From NCBI GenBank assembly GCA_020718315.1, contig DYSK01000017.1, positions 1 to 22,592 of the forward strand: DNA of 22,592 nucleotides, written 5' to 3'. A program made the translations under genes and the position numbers. Below are positions 14,664 to 22,592 of this stretch, one piece after another. The notes beneath the pieces are model-generated. The model was not told the DNA's origin and ran no database searches. It was given only the letters and a program-made list of their open reading frames with translations. How positions within the stretch are numbered: position 1 is the stretch's first letter; the number at the start of each line of letters is the position of its first letter. The stretch comes from Draconibacterium orientale (lineage in GTDB: Bacteria; Bacteroidota; Bacteroidia; Bacteroidales; UBA12170).

Positions 14664-15917
14664 ATGGGATTACGACGAGTAGTTGTTACTGGTCTTGGTG
14701 CCATAACTCCATTAGGCAATACCGTTCCGGAGTTCTGGAACGCATTGCTTAATGGAGTTTCAGGTGCTGACCTTATTACAAGATTTGACACAACAAAGTT
14801 TAAAACAAAGTTTGCCTGCGAAGTAAAAGGCTACAACTCGGAAGATTATTTCGAACGAAAAGAAGCTCGTAAGTACGATTTGTATGCGCAATACGGAATA
14901 ATTGCCGCTCACGAAGCTGTTGTAGATTCAGGGATAGAATCTGAAAATCTGGATCGCAATCGGGTTGGTGTTATTTGGGCTTCGGGAATTGGCGGGTTGG
15001 AAACTTTTTTGAAAGAAATTAGCGATTTTGCTAGAGGCGATGGAACGCCCCGTTTCAATCCTTTCTTTATTCCTAAGATGATTGCCGATATTACGGCCGG
15101 ACATATTTCAATTCGTTACGGATTTCGTGGACCTAATTTTGCCACCGTTTCGGCTTGTGCTTCTTCTGCTAACGCAATGGTAGATGCTTTCAATTACATC
15201 CGCATTGGTTATGCCGATGCATTTGTTGTTGGCGGTTCCGAGGCGGCTGTTAATGCGGCTGGCGTTGGCGGCTTCAATGGCATGCATGCCATTTCCACAA
15301 GAAATGACGATCCAAAAACAGCTTCACGACCCTTTGATCGCGATCGTGATGGTTTTGTGATTGGAGAAGGTGGTGCCGGACTCGTTTTTGAAGAATTGGA
15401 ACACGCCTTGGCTCGTGGAGCAAAAATTTATGCTGAAGTGGCCGGCGGAGGCCTTTCTGCCGATGCTTATCATATGACTTCTCCTCATCCTGAAGGATAT
15501 GGAGCCATGCTTTCCATGCAAGCTGCGCTTAAAGATGCCGGAATGCAAAAAGAAGAAATAGAACATCTGAATACACACGGAACATCAACGCCTTTGGGTG
15601 ATATATCTGAACCATTGGCCATATTAAGTTTGTTTCAAGAACATGCTTACAAAATTTCAATCAACAGTACAAAATCTATGACAGGCCATCTTTTGGGTGC
15701 TGCAGGCGCCATTGAAGGAATTGCTACAATTTTGGCTGTTCAGAATGACATTATTCCTCCAACCATCAATCAATTTAATCTTGATCCGGGAATCGATCCT
15801 AATCTTGACTTTACTTTTGGAAAAGCAAAAAAACGAATTGTGAATGCCGCTTTGACAAACACTTTTGGTTTTGGCGGGCACAATGCCTCTATTATTCTCA
15901 AAAAATACAAAATCTAG
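14664..15917 (+). CDS. fabF: 3-oxoacyl-ACP synthase II (beta-ketoacyl-ACP synthase, KAS II)
   Basis: A 417-residue condensing enzyme that joins malonyl-ACP to an acyl-ACP in fatty-acid elongation. The thiolase fold is complete. The N-terminus is RRVVVTGLGAITPLGN. The nucleophile is Cys165 in TVSACASSANAM, and the two catalytic histidines are His305 (NTHGTSTPLGD) and His342 (SMTGHLLGAAG). Other signatures are RPFDRDRDGFVIGEGGAGLV and the C-terminal TNTFGFGGHNAS. The Cys-His-His set with this length fits FabF rather than FabB or FabH. It starts 11 bases after acpP and so receives its carrier from the same mRNA. It ends in TAG (15915-15917), immediately abutting the TTG start of rnc in the same reading frame. 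Confidence 0.97.
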   Translation: MGLRRVVVTGLGAITPLGNTVPEFWNALLNGVSGADLITRFDTTKFKTKFACEVKGYNSEDYFERKEARKYDLYAQYGIIAAHEAVVDSGIESENLDRNRVGVIWASGIGGLETFLKEISDFARGDGTPRFNPFFIPKMIADITAGHISIRYGFRGPNFATVSACASSANAMVDAFNYIRIGYADAFVVGGSEAAVNAAGVGGFNGMHAISTRNDDPKTASRPFDRDRDGFVIGEGGAGLVFEELEHALARGAKIYAEVAGGGLSADAYHMTSPHPEGYGAMLSMQAALKDAGMQKEEIEHLNTHGTSTPLGDISEPLAILSLFQEHAYKISINSTKSMTGHLLGAAGAIEGIATILAVQNDIIPPTINQFNLDPGIDPNLDFTFGKAKKRIVNAALTNTFGFGGHNASIILKKYKI

Positions 15918-16661
15918 TTGATTTTAAACAGCCTATTATCGGTTAAAGCATTTTTTTCTAAAGAAAAAGCCTTTTACCAATCAATAAAAAATATTTTCGG
16001 GTTCTATCCCGGAAATATTTTTCTTTATAAGCTGGCCTTTCGACATCGCTCTGCAGCCATTGAAAAATACAATGGGCTGAAACTTAATAATGAACGGCTC
16101 GAATATCTTGGAGATGCAATTTTGGGCGCCATCGTGGCTCAATTGCTTTTTAAGAAATTTCCGTTGAGAGATGAAGGGTTTTTAACTTCTATGCGTTCCA
16201 AAATTGTAAGCCGAACAGCCCTGAATAAGTTGTCGCAAAAATTGGGAATCGATCAGTTCATTACCGCCGATACAGATAGCAATAAGCAATTTAAATCGAT
16301 CAATGGCGATGCTTTTGAAGCCTTTGTGGGAGCGTTGTATCTGGACAAAGGCTACGATTTTACGGCCGATATTCTCGTAAATCGAATTATTTTGGTTCAC
16401 TACAATTTAGAAGAACTCGAAACCACGGAAATAAACCACAAAAGTGCACTTTTGGAATACTGCCAAAAGGAAAAAATTGAACTCGAATTTAGATTGGTAA
16501 AGGAAATTGGTGTGGGATACCGAAAGCAGTTCGAAGTGGAAGTGTATATCAATGGCGAAGCTAAAGAAAAAGCGATTGACTATTCCATAAAAGGAGCCGA
16601 AAAATTGGCCGCCGAAAAAGTGTATAATCTTCTTCGCCCTGAAGAAGAATGGGTCGAATAA
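15918..16661 (+). CDS. rnc: Ribonuclease III
   Basis: A 247-residue double-strand-specific endoribonuclease that processes rRNA precursors and structured mRNAs. The catalytic signature NERLEYLGDA (58-67) carries Glu59, Glu62 and Asp66; the second metal-binding set is Asp131 and Glu134 in GDAFEAFVGALYLD. A double-stranded-RNA-binding domain follows (~173-240: HKSALLEYCQKEKIELEFRLV ... GAEKLAAEKVYNLL). The start is an unusual TTG at 15918. The first in-frame ATG encodes Met92, which is beyond the catalytic signature, and the codon just upstream is the fabF stop, so initiation must be at TTG or another non-ATG codon close by. No Shine-Dalgarno is visible, so translation is probably coupled to fabF termination. 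The N-terminal ~35 residues match the Bacteroidota pattern in which a short extension precedes the first helix. Confidence 0.95.
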   Translation: MILNSLLSVKAFFSKEKAFYQSIKNIFGFYPGNIFLYKLAFRHRSAAIEKYNGLKLNNERLEYLGDAILGAIVAQLLFKKFPLRDEGFLTSMRSKIVSRTALNKLSQKLGIDQFITADTDSNKQFKSINGDAFEAFVGALYLDKGYDFTADILVNRIILVHYNLEELETTEINHKSALLEYCQKEKIELEFRLVKEIGVGYRKQFEVEVYINGEAKEKAIDYSIKGAEKLAAEKVYNLLRPEEEWVE

Positions 16662-16825
16662 ACGGTTAAATAAATTGCATAAAATTTCTTTTTCGGCTCG
16701 AAAGCAATGACTGCTGAGGCCAAAACAATTATTTCCCTGTTACATGGAGCAAATAATCAAATATATTCCATAAGTTAAATATATGTCAACACTACTGTTT
16801 TTTAATAAACAAACAAATCCTTTTG

Positions 16826-16833
16826 TATATTTG
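16826..16833 (+). promoter_or_regulatory. Candidate -7 element of ccsBA
   Basis: TATATTTG matches TAnnTTTG, 29 bases before the ccsBA ATG at 16863. No TTTG is found at the normal -33 distance. The 201-base gap after rnc holds no clear terminator or gene. Confidence 0.4.
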
Positions 16834-16862
16834 CTCAACAACCTAGCTCAAATAATTGTTTC

Positions 16863-19800
16863 ATGAGAAAATTTATAGACTTCATTTTATCTATCATGTT
16901 TGGCGGAATTTTATTGCTTTTTATTGCTTTTTCCACCGCATTGGCTACTTTTATCGAAAACGACTTTGGCTCTGTGGCTGCAAAAGCGGCAGTTTATAAT
17001 GCCCGGTGGTTCGAAATTGTCATTTTGATTACATTTCTTAATATTGCTTGGAGTGCGTTCAAATACAATCCTTTCAAAACAAAACGATACAGTGTTTTTA
17101 TTTTCCATTTGGCTTTTCTGCTTATCATTCTTGGAGCAGCTGTAACGCGTTATATCGGTTTTGAAGGCGTTTTGGCTATTCGTGAGGGACAGTCGTCCAA
17201 TTTGCTGATGACAGACGAAACCTATGTCCGTCTGAGTATTTCAGAAGAAGGGAAGGAATATTCGTCTGAAGAAAGTGTTTTATTTTCTCCTATCACAAAG
17301 GCAAAAGGGAAAGTCCATTTAAATATCACCAACGAAAAATACACTTTAATCTGCACTGAGTATCTTGTAAATGCTCAGGAAGTTATTGCCGAAGCCGCCG
17401 AAGGTCCGCAAATGCTAAATTTAAGCGCCACGGTAGATGGGAAATTCAATCGTTTTTCGCTTTTCGAAGGGGAATCTGAAACAATTGGACTCAATAGAGT
17501 CAGCTTTCAGGCAAAGGAAAGGCAAGCAAATACCATCGAAATCTCATCCACTTCTGAAGGACTGTTTATTCGTCTTCCACAGGATGGCGCTCGTTTGAAC
17601 ATGATGTCGACCGAAAATATTCCTTTGAAAATGGATTCGCTCTATCCTTTCGACGAACGTGTTGTTTATCAAATAGGAAGCGAAAACCTAGTTTTGAAGA
17701 CACATTACAAGCATGCTCAAATGAGTGTTCAGCCATCTCAAATGGAAGAAAATACAGGTGTCAATGCCGCGCGCTTTATTTTGAAAAATTCGCAAGGAAA
17801 ACGAATCGAAACCTATGCCATTGGCGGAAAAGGCTATGTAGCTCCAGCCAATAGAATTCAATTTGATGGAAAAACATTTGAAGTGAGTTATGGATCAAAA
17901 AACATCGAATTGCCTTTTAGTTTAAAACTGAACGATTTTCAACTTGAACGATACCCGGCATCTCACAGCCCTTCTTCATACGCAAGCGAGGTAACTTTAA
18001 TCGACAATCGAATTGGCCTGAAAAAAGATTTTCGCATATTTATGAACAATGTTCTTGATTATGAAGGATTTCGTTTTTTTCAGTCCTCTTATGATACAGA
18101 CGAAAAAGGCACTATCCTTTCTGTAAATCATGATTTTTGGGGAATGTTAATCACTTATATTGGATATGGGTTGATGATTTTAGGGATGTTTTTAGCTATT
18201 TTCGAAAGATCAACGCACTTTCAGAAAATTATTCGTACAAAAAATGTATGCAGTTTTACATTGGCTTTTCTTTTGATTTCGGGGTTGAGTATTCTTCCAA
18301 GCTCTTCGATTTCTGCACAAACAGCTATCCAACAACTCGAAAATATTCCGCAACAGCATTTAGATAAGTTTAGCAAAATTATTGTTCAAGGCCACAATGC
18401 TCGTTTTAAACCGCTCAACTCGATGAGTGGTGAAACTTTTCGGAAATTTAGTCGGCAAAATGGCTATAAAGGATTGAATACCGATCAGATTTTATTAGGA
18501 ATGATGATTGATCCGGATTTTTGGATGCATCAGGAACTGATAAAAGTGTCGAACGCTGAGTTGAAAAAGGTAATTGGCAATGCAAATTCCCGAGTCGCTT
18601 TTGCTGATTTTTTCTACCAAAATCAACAAAATGCCTATAAACTCGATAAATTTGTGGACGAAGCCTACCGAAAAAATCCGGCGCTGCGTTCTACTTTCGA
18701 TAAAGACGTAATTTCTGTGGACGAACGCGTAAATGTATTCTATATGGCTGCTACCGGTCGTTTTCTAACAATTTTTCCCGTCCCAAATTTGCCACAAGAA
18801 CCCTGGAAAAGCATGACCGACAAATTAGATATTTTTCCTAGCGAAGAAGCCGCTTTCGTTAAATCGATAGTTGAAAATTATTTGGCTGCAGTAAAAAGAG
18901 GAATTGCGTCGAATAATTGGGGGGAAGCCGATTCTTATTTGGAAGCCATACATGCATTTCAACAAAAGTATGCGGCTGAAGAAATAAAAGATACCGCTCA
19001 TTTCAACCTGGAAATATTATACAATCGCATCGATATATTTAAGCAACTTTCATTTGTAAATGGCTTACTCGGTTTTGTATTATTAGTTCTTCTCTTTATC
19101 CGGATACTTTGGCCGAAAAATCGTTTCAAATGGCTGATTGTATTTTTGGTTTCCGCTTTGTTTCTGGGATTTATTGTGCACACTGCCGGTTTAGCTTTAC
19201 GGTGGTACATTGCCGGTCACGCGCCTTGGAGCGATGGTTATGAGTCGATGATTTTTATTGGATGGGCAAGTATGTTGGCGGGGCTTTCCTTCTACAAAAA
19301 AGCGCCCATAGCATTAGGTGCTACTGCTGTTCTTACTTTTTTGATTCTTTATGTGGCACATCTAAGTTGGATGAATCCCGAAATCACCAATCTTGTTCCG
19401 GTTTTGAAATCCTATTGGTTGACCATTCATGTGGCGGTGATCACAGCAAGCTATGGATTTTTGGCTTTGGGAAGCTTTTTAGGAATTCTGAATCTTGTTT
19501 TGATGTTGCTCCAATCGCACGAAAACCAAGCTCGCATTCAGATCAAAATCAAAGAACTCAGTCGGATAAATGAAGCTTCACTCATCGCCGGTTTGTATTT
19601 GCTTACAATTGGAACCTTTTTAGGTGGAATCTGGGCAAACGAATCGTGGGGCCGCTATTGGGGATGGGATCCAAAAGAAACTTGGGCCTTTGTCACTGTT
19701 TTGGTGTATGCTTTTATTGTTCACTTGCGAATGATTCCCGGAATGAAAAGCTTTTTCGCTTTCAATGTGGCAAGCATTTTCGCCTATTTTTCAGTGTTGA

Positions 19801-19958
19801 TGACCTATTTTGGCGTAAACTACTATTTGTCGGGGCTGCATTCCTATGCTTCCGGTGATCCTATGCCGATTCCTGATTTCGTTTATTATGCAGTTGCTTT
19901 GTTGATGGGATTGTCCATTTTTGCTTATTTTGCAAATAAAAAATACCCCGTAAAATAA
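16863..19958 (+). CDS. ccsBA: Fused cytochrome c biogenesis protein CcsBA (ResB-ResC type)
   Basis: A 1031-residue System II cytochrome c synthase that carries haem across the cytoplasmic membrane and attaches it to CXXCH motifs of exported apocytochromes. The CcsB/ResB half comes first: helices at ~9-29 (ending STALATFIEND), ~49-64 and ~80-98, a large external domain, then GFRFFQSSYDTDEKGT with SVNHDFWG before a helix at ~420-442. A further hydrophobic stretch (~456-478, ending SSSISA) resembles a signal peptide and leads to an external domain (~480-710). The CcsA/ResC half has helices from ~713 to the end and the haem-handling WWD motif WGRYWGWDPKETWAF beginning at Trp929. The fused form is common in Bacteroidota and epsilonproteobacteria. 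A cytochrome such as NrfA is a plausible client but none is in the window. The ALDH gene follows after 7 bases, suggesting one transcript. Confidence 0.94.
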   Translation: MRKFIDFILSIMFGGILLLFIAFSTALATFIENDFGSVAAKAAVYNARWFEIVILITFLNIAWSAFKYNPFKTKRYSVFIFHLAFLLIILGAAVTRYIGFEGVLAIREGQSSNLLMTDETYVRLSISEEGKEYSSEESVLFSPITKAKGKVHLNITNEKYTLICTEYLVNAQEVIAEAAEGPQMLNLSATVDGKFNRFSLFEGESETIGLNRVSFQAKERQANTIEISSTSEGLFIRLPQDGARLNMMSTENIPLKMDSLYPFDERVVYQIGSENLVLKTHYKHAQMSVQPSQMEENTGVNAARFILKNSQGKRIETYAIGGKGYVAPANRIQFDGKTFEVSYGSKNIELPFSLKLNDFQLERYPASHSPSSYASEVTLIDNRIGLKKDFRIFMNNVLDYEGFRFFQSSYDTDEKGTILSVNHDFWGMLITYIGYGLMILGMFLAIFERSTHFQKIIRTKNVCSFTLAFLLISGLSILPSSSISAQTAIQQLENIPQQHLDKFSKIIVQGHNARFKPLNSMSGETFRKFSRQNGYKGLNTDQILLGMMIDPDFWMHQELIKVSNAELKKVIGNANSRVAFADFFYQNQQNAYKLDKFVDEAYRKNPALRSTFDKDVISVDERVNVFYMAATGRFLTIFPVPNLPQEPWKSMTDKLDIFPSEEAAFVKSIVENYLAAVKRGIASNNWGEADSYLEAIHAFQQKYAAEEIKDTAHFNLEILYNRIDIFKQLSFVNGLLGFVLLVLLFIRILWPKNRFKWLIVFLVSALFLGFIVHTAGLALRWYIAGHAPWSDGYESMIFIGWASMLAGLSFYKKAPIALGATAVLTFLILYVAHLSWMNPEITNLVPVLKSYWLTIHVAVITASYGFLALGSFLGILNLVLMLLQSHENQARIQIKIKELSRINEASLIAGLYLLTIGTFLGGIWANESWGRYWGWDPKETWAFVTVLVYAFIVHLRMIPGMKSFFAFNVASIFAYFSVLMTYFGVNYYLSGLHSYASGDPMPIPDFVYYAVALLMGLSIFAYFANKKYPVK

Positions 19959-19965
19959 TCATTCG

Positions 19966-21324
19966 ATGAAAAGTATAAATCCTGCCAATGGGAATTTAAT
20001 TAAAGAGTACAAAGAACACAACGACGCAGAAGTAGAAGAGATTGTCAAAGCAGTGGATGCGGATTGGCAAATCTGGAAAAATGAACCATCTGTTCAGCGA
20101 AAGACTTTGATGTTGAAAGCCGCTGCTGTGCTTCGCCAAAAAAAAGCAGAATTTGCTAAAACTATCAGCGAGGAAATGGGAAAACCGCTCTCTGAATCTA
20201 TGGCTGAAGTTGAAAAATCGGCTTGGGTATGCGATTATTATGCAGTGAATGCTGAATTTCTTTTGGCCGATGAACGAATACAATCCGACGCTTCGAAAAG
20301 TTTTGTCAGTTTTGCTCCCATTGGGGTGGTTCTGGCGGTTATGCCTTGGAATTTTCCCTTTTGGCAAGTCTTTCGCTTTGCCGCTCCAGCTTTGATGGCC
20401 GGAAATGCCGGCGTTCTGAAACATGCCAGCAACGTTCAGGGCTGCGCCTTGGCAATTGAAAGTGTTTTTCAGCTTGCCGGCTTTCCTTCCAATCTATTTC
20501 GAAACCTCATAATTAAAAGCAATCAAGTGGATGCGGTGATCAAAAATCCGAAAATAAAAGCGTGTACGCTCACCGGGAGCGAATTTGCCGGAAGTCGTGT
20601 AGCCATGACTGCGGGAAAGGAAATTAAAAAAACGGTTTTGGAATTGGGTGGAGCAGATATATTCCTTGTATTGAAAGATGCTGATATCCAAAAAGCGGCA
20701 AAAGTGGCTGTTCAAGCCAGGATGTTGAACAACGGACAGAGTTGTATTGCCGCCAAACGCTTTATCATTGATCAAAGCATCGAAAAGGAATTTCTACAAC
20801 TTCTCCATACAGAATTAGACAAATTGAAAATTGGAAATCCTTTAGATGAAAAGGTGAATGTGGGGCCACTCGCTCGCTTGGATCTGCGCGAAGAAATTCA
20901 TGCGCAAATACAATCTTCTATCGCGCAAGGCGCACTATTGGAAAGAGGCGGAGCGTTTATAAATGGCGACGGATATTTTTACCAGCCTACTATTGTCACC
21001 AACTTAAAATCCGGAATGAAACTGTATCACGAAGAAAGTTTTGGGCCGGTTTTTAGTGTTATTCGATTTGAAACGGAAGAACAAGCCATTCAAATCGCCA
21101 ACGATTCGGACTTTGGTTTGGGAGGAAGTTTGTGGACAAACGATTTAATCAAAGCCGAAAAAATGGCTCGAGAAATAGAAAGCGGCGGAATTTTTATCAA
21201 CGGAATGACTAAATCTGATCCGCGTTTGCCTTTTGGCGGAATTAAGAAATCAGGCTATGGGCGAGAACTTTCGCATTATGGGATTAAAGAATTTGTAAAT
21301 ATCAAAACAATCTGGATAGCGTAA
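19966..21324 (+). CDS. Aldehyde dehydrogenase, succinate-semialdehyde dehydrogenase type
   Basis: A 452-residue NAD(P)-dependent aldehyde dehydrogenase, cytoplasmic, oxidising an aldehyde to its acid. The family residues are all present: Asn129 in MPWNFPFWQVFRFAAPAL, Lys152 in LKHASNVQG, the NAD-loop TLTGSEFAGS (201-210), the general base Glu226 in LELGGAD, and the nucleophile Cys260 in NNGQSCIAAKR. EESFGPVFSV and the C-terminal DPRLPFGGIKKSGYGRELS are also typical. The short length (~450) and the MPWNFPFWQVFRFAAPALMAGN block match the compact succinate-semialdehyde dehydrogenase branch (Sad/GabD1-like). Substrate within this branch cannot be fixed from sequence. Only 7 bases separate it from ccsBA, so co-transcription is likely although no functional link is evident. 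No hairpin terminator was seen after it. Confidence 0.92.
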   Translation: MKSINPANGNLIKEYKEHNDAEVEEIVKAVDADWQIWKNEPSVQRKTLMLKAAAVLRQKKAEFAKTISEEMGKPLSESMAEVEKSAWVCDYYAVNAEFLLADERIQSDASKSFVSFAPIGVVLAVMPWNFPFWQVFRFAAPALMAGNAGVLKHASNVQGCALAIESVFQLAGFPSNLFRNLIIKSNQVDAVIKNPKIKACTLTGSEFAGSRVAMTAGKEIKKTVLELGGADIFLVLKDADIQKAAKVAVQARMLNNGQSCIAAKRFIIDQSIEKEFLQLLHTELDKLKIGNPLDEKVNVGPLARLDLREEIHAQIQSSIAQGALLERGGAFINGDGYFYQPTIVTNLKSGMKLYHEESFGPVFSVIRFETEEQAIQIANDSDFGLGGSLWTNDLIKAEKMAREIESGGIFINGMTKSDPRLPFGGIKKSGYGRELSHYGIKEFVNIKTIWIA

Positions 21325-21399
21325 GAAAAATTAGATCTCTTTAAATCATCACATATAGGTATTTCTAAACCCATTAAGATTTGAAAGCCGAATCTTCTG

Positions 21400-21407
21400 T
21401 ATCTTTG
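21400..21407 (+). promoter_or_regulatory. Candidate -7 element of gpmI
   Basis: TATCTTTG, followed by CGCACC, matches TAnnTTTG exactly. A TTTG at 21380-21383 lies 16 bases upstream, slightly closer than the usual 19-21. The resulting leader would be about 100 bases. Confidence 0.5.
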
Positions 21408-21514
21408 CGCACCAATTTAATAAGAAATCACCTTGTGGTTTGTGTTCTTATGGAGGATTTTCTTCCTAGCCAAAGCACAGCGTAATTTCGAATCACGATT
21501 TAGAAAGAAAATGT

Positions 21515-22592
21515 ATGAGTAAAAAAGTTGTATTTATCATCATGGACGGTTGGGGCGAAGGCAAAAAAGACAAAGCCGATGCCATTTACCAAGCCAACAC
21601 AAAATATATCAAGAGTTTATACCAGCCCGAAAATGCCGCTCATTCTCATCTGCTTACCGATGGAGAAAACGTAGGTTTGCCTGATGGACAAATGGGAAAT
21701 TCGGAAGTTGGCCATCTAAACATTGGAGCCGGTCGGGTAGTTTATCAAGATCTGGTAAAAATCAATCGCGCTATAAAAGACGGATCAATCGAACAAAATA
21801 AAACCATTACAGACGCTTTTCAGTACGCAAAAACAAATAAGAAAAAAGTCCATTTTCTGGGTTTGGTTTCCGATGGTGGCGTACACTCGTCGACAAAGCA
21901 TTTGATGAAACTGACCGATATTGCGACGCAGCATGGATTAGAAGATGTTTTTGTACATGTTTTGACCGATGGACGCGATACAGATCCACGTAGCGGTGCT
22001 ACTTATGTTCAGGAACTGGAAGATCATTTTAAAACCAACAATGCAAAAATCGCATCGGTTATTGGTCGTTACTATACCATGGACAGAGATAAACGTTGGG
22101 AACGAATCAAACGTGGATACGATTTAATGGTAAATGGAATTGGAAATACGGCTACTTCGGCTGTGGACGCCATCAAAAATTGTTATTCGCAAGGAAAAAC
22201 CGACGAATTTGTCGATCCGCAGGTAATTGTAAATGAAAACGGAAAGCCGTTGGCAATAATTGAAGAAAACGACCTTGTCTTTTGTTTCAACTTCCGAACC
22301 GATCGTTTGCGCGAAATAACCACCGTTTTGACTCAACAGGACATGCCCGAATTTAACATGAAAATCGTGCCCTTGTATTATGTTACCATGACAAAGTACG
22401 ACGATAAATTCAAAAATGTTCATCTGGCTTATACCAAAGATGATCTAAAAAACACTTTGGGTGAAGTGATGGAACAGCAAAATAAATCTCAAGTGAGGAT
22501 TGCTGAAACTGAAAAATATGCTCATGTTACTTTCTTTTTTAGCGGAGGAAGAGAAACGGAATTCAATGGCGAAAAACGAATCTTGATTCCGT
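21515..22592 (+). CDS. gpmI: 2,3-bisphosphoglycerate-independent phosphoglycerate mutase, 5' part
   Basis: The first ~359 residues of the Mn-dependent glycolytic enzyme that interconverts 3- and 2-phosphoglycerate; the gene runs off the window end (family length ~505-515). The start ATG is at 21515; an overlapping ATG at 21511 is in another frame and stops after three codons. The phosphatase-like metal site begins with IIMDGWGEG (Asp11), and the phosphorylated serine is Ser63 in GQMGNSEVGHLNIGAGR. Further family blocks are LVSDGGVHSS, VLTDGRDTDPRSG, GRYYTMDRDKRWER, CFNFRTDRLREIT and, near the window end, IAETEKYAHVTFFFSGGRE. All are intact and in order. It is on the same strand as ccsBA-ALDH but 190 bases away with its own promoter-like element. 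Confidence 0.96.
   Translation, partial: MSKKVVFIIMDGWGEGKKDKADAIYQANTKYIKSLYQPENAAHSHLLTDGENVGLPDGQMGNSEVGHLNIGAGRVVYQDLVKINRAIKDGSIEQNKTITDAFQYAKTNKKKVHFLGLVSDGGVHSSTKHLMKLTDIATQHGLEDVFVHVLTDGRDTDPRSGATYVQELEDHFKTNNAKIASVIGRYYTMDRDKRWERIKRGYDLMVNGIGNTATSAVDAIKNCYSQGKTDEFVDPQVIVNENGKPLAIIEENDLVFCFNFRTDRLREITTVLTQQDMPEFNMKIVPLYYVTMTKYDDKFKNVHLAYTKDDLKNTLGEVMEQQNKSQVRIAETEKYAHVTFFFSGGRETEFNGEKRILIP

Noticed and set aside
19996..20424. 142-codon minus-strand ORF opposite the aldehyde dehydrogenase gene
   Set aside because: It lies entirely antisense to a well-conserved enzyme, has low-complexity Phe/Ser-rich sequence and no promoter or ribosome site.
1..22592. CRISPR array, insertion sequence, prophage, tRNA or rRNA
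   Set aside because: No regularly spaced direct repeats, transposase or integrase motifs, terminal inverted repeats or tRNA-like cloverleaf were seen on either strand.

Overview
The window is chromosomal DNA from a member of the Bacteroidota, most likely Bacteroidales or a close relative. The evidence is two SusC/SusD outer-membrane uptake pairs, lipoproteins with Bacteroidota-type signals, an AT-rich sequence, promoter-like elements of the form TTTG-N19/20-TAnnTTTG, few Shine-Dalgarno sites, and the order purN / acpP-fabF-rnc. No tRNA, rRNA, CRISPR array, insertion sequence or phage gene was seen.

Layout. (1) 2-961 is the 3' half of glmS (+), ending at a bidirectional terminator (1095-1123). 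(2) 1141-11824 is an uptake locus on the minus strand. Read 5' to 3' it is susC-like A (11824-8531), susD-like A (8507-7065), a terminator, then a separate promoter, susC-like B (6772-3653), susD-like B (3612-2218, interrupted), and a small lipoprotein (2004-1141). No glycoside hydrolase, peptidase, sulfatase, sigma/anti-sigma pair or hybrid two-component regulator lies in the locus, so its cargo cannot be named. (3) 12202-13075 holds two overlapping genes for small four-helix membrane proteins of unknown function (-), facing away from a cytoplasmic thioredoxin-like gene (13178-13516, +). (4) 13573-16661 is housekeeping: purN (-) facing away from acpP-fabF-rnc (+). (5) 16863-21324 holds a fused cytochrome c maturation gene, ccsBA, followed 7 bases later by an aldehyde dehydrogenase of the succinate-semialdehyde type. 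(6) 21515 to the window end is the first ~70% of gpmI.

How the genes work together. Each SusC/SusD pair should form a lidded, TonB-energised import channel in the outer membrane; the small lipoprotein of the second operon is positioned like an accessory surface-binding protein. AcpP and FabF work together in fatty-acid elongation, and rnc shares their transcript. CcsBA attaches haem to exported c-type cytochromes, implying a c-cytochrome respiratory branch encoded elsewhere.

The most notable points are: an in-frame TAA near the end of susD B, beyond which 55 family-typical codons remain in frame; a structured leader ahead of susC A that could adopt two exclusive pairings; a direct TAG-TTG junction between fabF and rnc in one reading frame; and an operator-like cluster of TTTATCG boxes between purN and acpP. 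No clearly new multi-gene system was recognised. The least explained parts are the two uptake pairs and the small membrane-protein pair.
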